A stretch of 64,000 nucleotides of DNA, from contig JAHNEJ010002979.1 of assembly GCA_022559845.1 (NCBI GenBank), forward strand, positions 62,001-126,000. The letters are read 5' to 3'. How positions within the stretch are numbered: position 1 is the stretch's first letter; the number at the start of each line of letters is the position of its first letter. Under the pieces are notes generated by a model. It had not been told where the DNA came from. It searched no databases and saw nothing but the letters and a program-made list of their open reading frames with translations. A program made the position numbers and the translations under genes. Positions 61,082 to 64,000 of the stretch are shown here, piece after piece. The stretch comes from Amorphophallus konjac (taxonomy: Eukaryota; Streptophyta; Magnoliopsida; Alismatales; Araceae).

Positions 61082-64000
61082 TGTCACGCCCCGAGCCTTT
61101 ATTACAGCAGAAGACTAGCTCGAGGAACGTGAACAGCCGGCATGGTAAGCCTCTTGCAAGCAAGAACGATCAGAGCGCAAGACAATCACACATAAGAATA
61201 ATGCAATTGTACAATGATTAACTCAAACACCAACTCATTTCATTAATAATCAAATATCAAATACAATCACTAATCTTCATCATACTAGACTCAAGAATAT
61301 GAAAAATTACATAGACTCAATCTAAACAATATAGACTTCCTAAGTCTTCACTCATTCTTCATTCACTCTCGGACCCACTATTTGAATACTCCGAATCCGA
61401 ACCCGACTCACTTCCATTTCCTGAAAAGATAGAAAATAGGTAATGAGCACACTTGCCCAGTAGGTATCTTCGCATCAACATGATTAGCAATATTTAAGTA
61501 ATTAGCATTTTCACTCTAAAGCAAATAAGGTAAAATCATGCGAATGCGATCAAGCACGCGATTAAACCAAAGTAACAAGATGATCATGTAAGATAGAATG
61601 AACAAGTATGAACTAGCAAGAATGTAACAAGAGTGTAGCATGGCCTTTCATGAACAAGAATGTAACGAGAATACACTTTCACTTTTCACTTTCATAACCA
61701 TAAAGGTTACGCACTAGAACGTCAATCATGTAGTAATTCACTAGATTTTTACGAGTGATCATGGATTTCACTTATTTATAAAGAAAGTACTCCTAGTGCA
61801 ATGCGATGCCAGTAGCATCATACCCCATGGTTTATAATAGTATGTTCCCGGCAATCAGCCGAGGGGACTAGCATAAAGCCCTTGGACACAATCAGCGCCT
61901 GAACTGCATCTTCACATATAAATCAAGCTACTTTCATGAGTGTAACAATAAAGCGTGGCCAGTAATATAACAAATTCAATCAATAAGCTCGTGACAACAA
62001 TCATCAAAGAATGAATGCTTCAATTAAGAATATGAGAGATCAAGAATGATTTAAGAAAATATTATGCTCATGGGAATAATTCGATAGCATAACAGTACAT
62101 TCGTTATCTTTCATAATTTAAATTAAGTTTCTTTGGACAATATGACAAGTCCTAGACCATCAATAATCCATCTAGGAACTTTAGAATATCAACCCTTTGG
62201 TCAAACCTCGGGTTAACGAATTTTAGAACTGTGACGGTCTAATATTGGGCCGTTATACGATCGTGACGCTCCAGTCTCAAGCCGTTACAATGGCCGAATC
62301 CAGAAACAATAAATAGGATTCAGTTAATGTGACGGTCATAGATTGGTCCGTTAGACGTACCTGACGGTCCAACATTCATCCGTTACATATCCAGAACCTG
62401 AAAACATCGATAGTGCTTTCTAACAATAGGGCTTTAATGGTACAATCAACTCGGCGTCCTAGTGGGAATCCCAAGCTCGCGGAGAATTACGGAGGCCTTG
62501 AAACAAGATTTCCTAGTCCATTGGAAGGAATATCCAATAGAGAGGTCCTCATGTTCAAGAATATGTTTCTATAGTGCAAAGTGTGAACTAATGGACATAT
62601 ATTGGAATATATGCCATGTACTTGAAGAAAATAACTCTATAGATAGAAAAAGACTGTGTAGCGATGTGAAATCATGATAAAACTCCGTCAATACAATACT
62701 TAAAATCATAGTTTAAATTCAACTATGGAGTTTTGGCAAAGAAATTAACATATGCTTTAAAATAACTCAAAATGCTTAGAACATGAAATTTCCTATCATG
62801 AATCAATTAGTAAACTCCAAGTCATGAAATAAGGTTAAAACTTAGATAACTAGGCTTATTTATAAGTAAGTTTGACTGTCCTCAGTCCTGTCTCGGGTTG
62901 ACAGAAAATAGTACTCTGACGGTCTAGTATGGGCGCGTCACAGGGCTGTGACGGTTTATCGGGGGGCCGTTACAGTATTATAACGCACTTACTTTGGTCT
63001 GTCAGAGACAACCGGGGAATTGAGACATAACAGAGGATGTGACGGTTGATCCTAAGACCGTTAAAATCGTATGACGGTCCTATGTTAGTCCGTCAGAGCT
63101 TCTGCTGATGAAAAAGATAAGGAACTATGTCCCATGCAAGAAAAATCACAATAACCAACTATTCTAACCATGATAACAAGGTAAAGGCCATCTAGATGCA
63201 TAGGTTTCAATGAATTAACAAGATAATACCATTTTATTTTCCATTAAGGCTAAAGATATGCATGTATGCATGTCCCTACTTAAACATGGAATTCATGATC
63301 TATAGTGCAAATAATCAAGCAAAATCAGAGGGCTTTTATCCCTAACTTATTTTTTTTGCCGTTCATGAGATGACCTACCTCTTAACTGGGCTTTAAACTT
63401 CCAATTTGGTCTTCAAGATATGCCCTAGTTCTTCACTTCCTGAGATTTTTCAGCAACTTCACGTCGCTCTAACTCCTCAGTCTCTTCACCTAAGGACGTG
63501 AAATTTGGAGGTTAGGAATATGAAACTATTGGGAACAAAAAGTTCTAAAGCATCTAACTCTAATTATCTCGTTTAGTTTCTCTAATTTCCTGATCTTCAG
63601 CACCCCATTGCACAGTTTCCTGGGTTGGCGTGATGAAACCAACAACTTTAGAAGATCCTAACTCCTTGGATACTCGACCTCCTATCATGAAATTTTGAGA
63701 GTAGTTAGTCTAAAGTATTAAGAACAAAATACTCTAAAGAACTTACCCGAGATTCTATCTTCTTACCTTGTTTCTTCACGAGCCAAAAGTTAGGGTCGCT
63801 TAGTTTAGAACTGGGGTCCTATTTATAGGTGTTTGGCTAGGGTTTGAGGATTAGATCGATTCTAGAGTCCTTAGTTGGCCATAACCTGATCCCTAAGAGT
63901 CCTTAGTAACCTTACACATTCTTCTAATTAGGTCTCTAGTAGATAAGATCTTAAAGTTCCAATCTTTTTATTTTTTCCCCCATTCACGGAGCTGACAGAG
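61082..64000 (-). repeat. Gypsy LTR, right copy (5' LTR on reverse strand), cut by window end
   Basis: Homologous to 56449-59731 at an offset of about 4633. Nine dyads are visible (starting 62232, 62264, 62330, 62362, 62917, 62949, 62981, 63040 and 63072). Cluster 3 lies outside the window. The first dyad here has the fully paired CCGTTA where the left LTR has TCGTTA. Confidence 0.88.

Larger units (their letters stand above)
56449..64000 (-). mobile_element. Reverse-strand Ty3/gypsy element with gag only, continues beyond window
   Basis: Two similar LTRs (56449-59731 and 61082-64000+) flank a 1.35-kb interior with PBS (61062-61074), gag (60782-59934) and PPT (59732-59744), all on the reverse strand. 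pol is entirely absent. The interior tail with TTTGGGGACCAAATT before the PPT resembles the end of Del/Tekay-type elements. The LTRs differ by a few percent, mostly transitions, so this is older than the copia insertions. Confidence 0.85.

Noticed and set aside
1..64000. A host protein gene hidden among the repeats
   Set aside because: Every ORF above ~200 codons belongs to a retroelement or to low-complexity repeat DNA. No exon-intron pattern of a cellular gene was recognised.

Overview
This window is plant nuclear DNA made almost entirely of LTR retrotransposons. I see no host gene, tRNA, rRNA or CRISPR array. The pol motifs (Ty1/copia SIRE-type, Ty3/gypsy chromovirus and Tat types), primer sites matching plant initiator tRNA-Met (TGGTATCAGAGC) and nested, recently duplicated repeats point to a large-genome flowering plant. 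The species cannot be read from the sequence.

Layout. 1-4399: partial gag-only copia element (decayed gag with six zinc knuckles, 3' noncoding region, PPT, start of its 3' LTR). 4400-9487: chromovirus-type Ty3/gypsy remnant. 9488-12993: GC-rich stretch of unknown origin with three arrays of a ~25-bp motif. 12994-23237: near-intact SIRE-lineage copia element (LTRs ~1.49 kb; gag and pol in one frame separated by one stop codon). 23238-34073: 10.8-kb segment, copy A, holding the 3' part of a Tat-type gypsy element with a spliced antisense ORF, a reverse-strand copia LTR and a gag-only copia fragment. 34074-44435: second gag-only copia element, with an intact 616-aa gag, no pol, ~3.1-kb LTRs and a clipped 5' LTR. 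44436-45762: Tat integrase. 45618-56454: copy B of the 10.8-kb segment, about 99.8% identical to copy A by eye. 56449-64000: reverse-strand gypsy element with 3.28-kb LTRs, holding gag but no pol; it runs off the window.

How they may work together. The SIRE element encodes a complete set of enzymes. The gag-only copia family encodes only a coiled-coil, zinc-knuckle Gag, but shares with SIRE the primer site, the PPT/LTR start, a covarying U5 stem-loop module and a 3' stem-loop. This fits a non-autonomous family mobilised by SIRE-type enzymes (inference).

Most striking signal. Several unrelated families carry repeated short dyads with fixed geometry. In SIRE, pairs of GTCGAC are always 22 bp apart, mostly as GTCGACCA-N12-TGGTCGAC, in both LTRs, inside gag and after pol. 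In the reverse-strand gypsy LTRs there are 11 dyads of TGACGG-N12-CCGTTA type, again with a 12-nt loop. In the gag-only family there are GTCGACTT-N12-AAGTCGAC and TTCGTGTT-N13-AACACGAA. Loop sequences vary while arm pairing and loop length persist. The gag-only LTR also holds an array of covarying hairpins in its presumed RNA leader. I regard this dyad/hairpin system as the best candidate for something undescribed.
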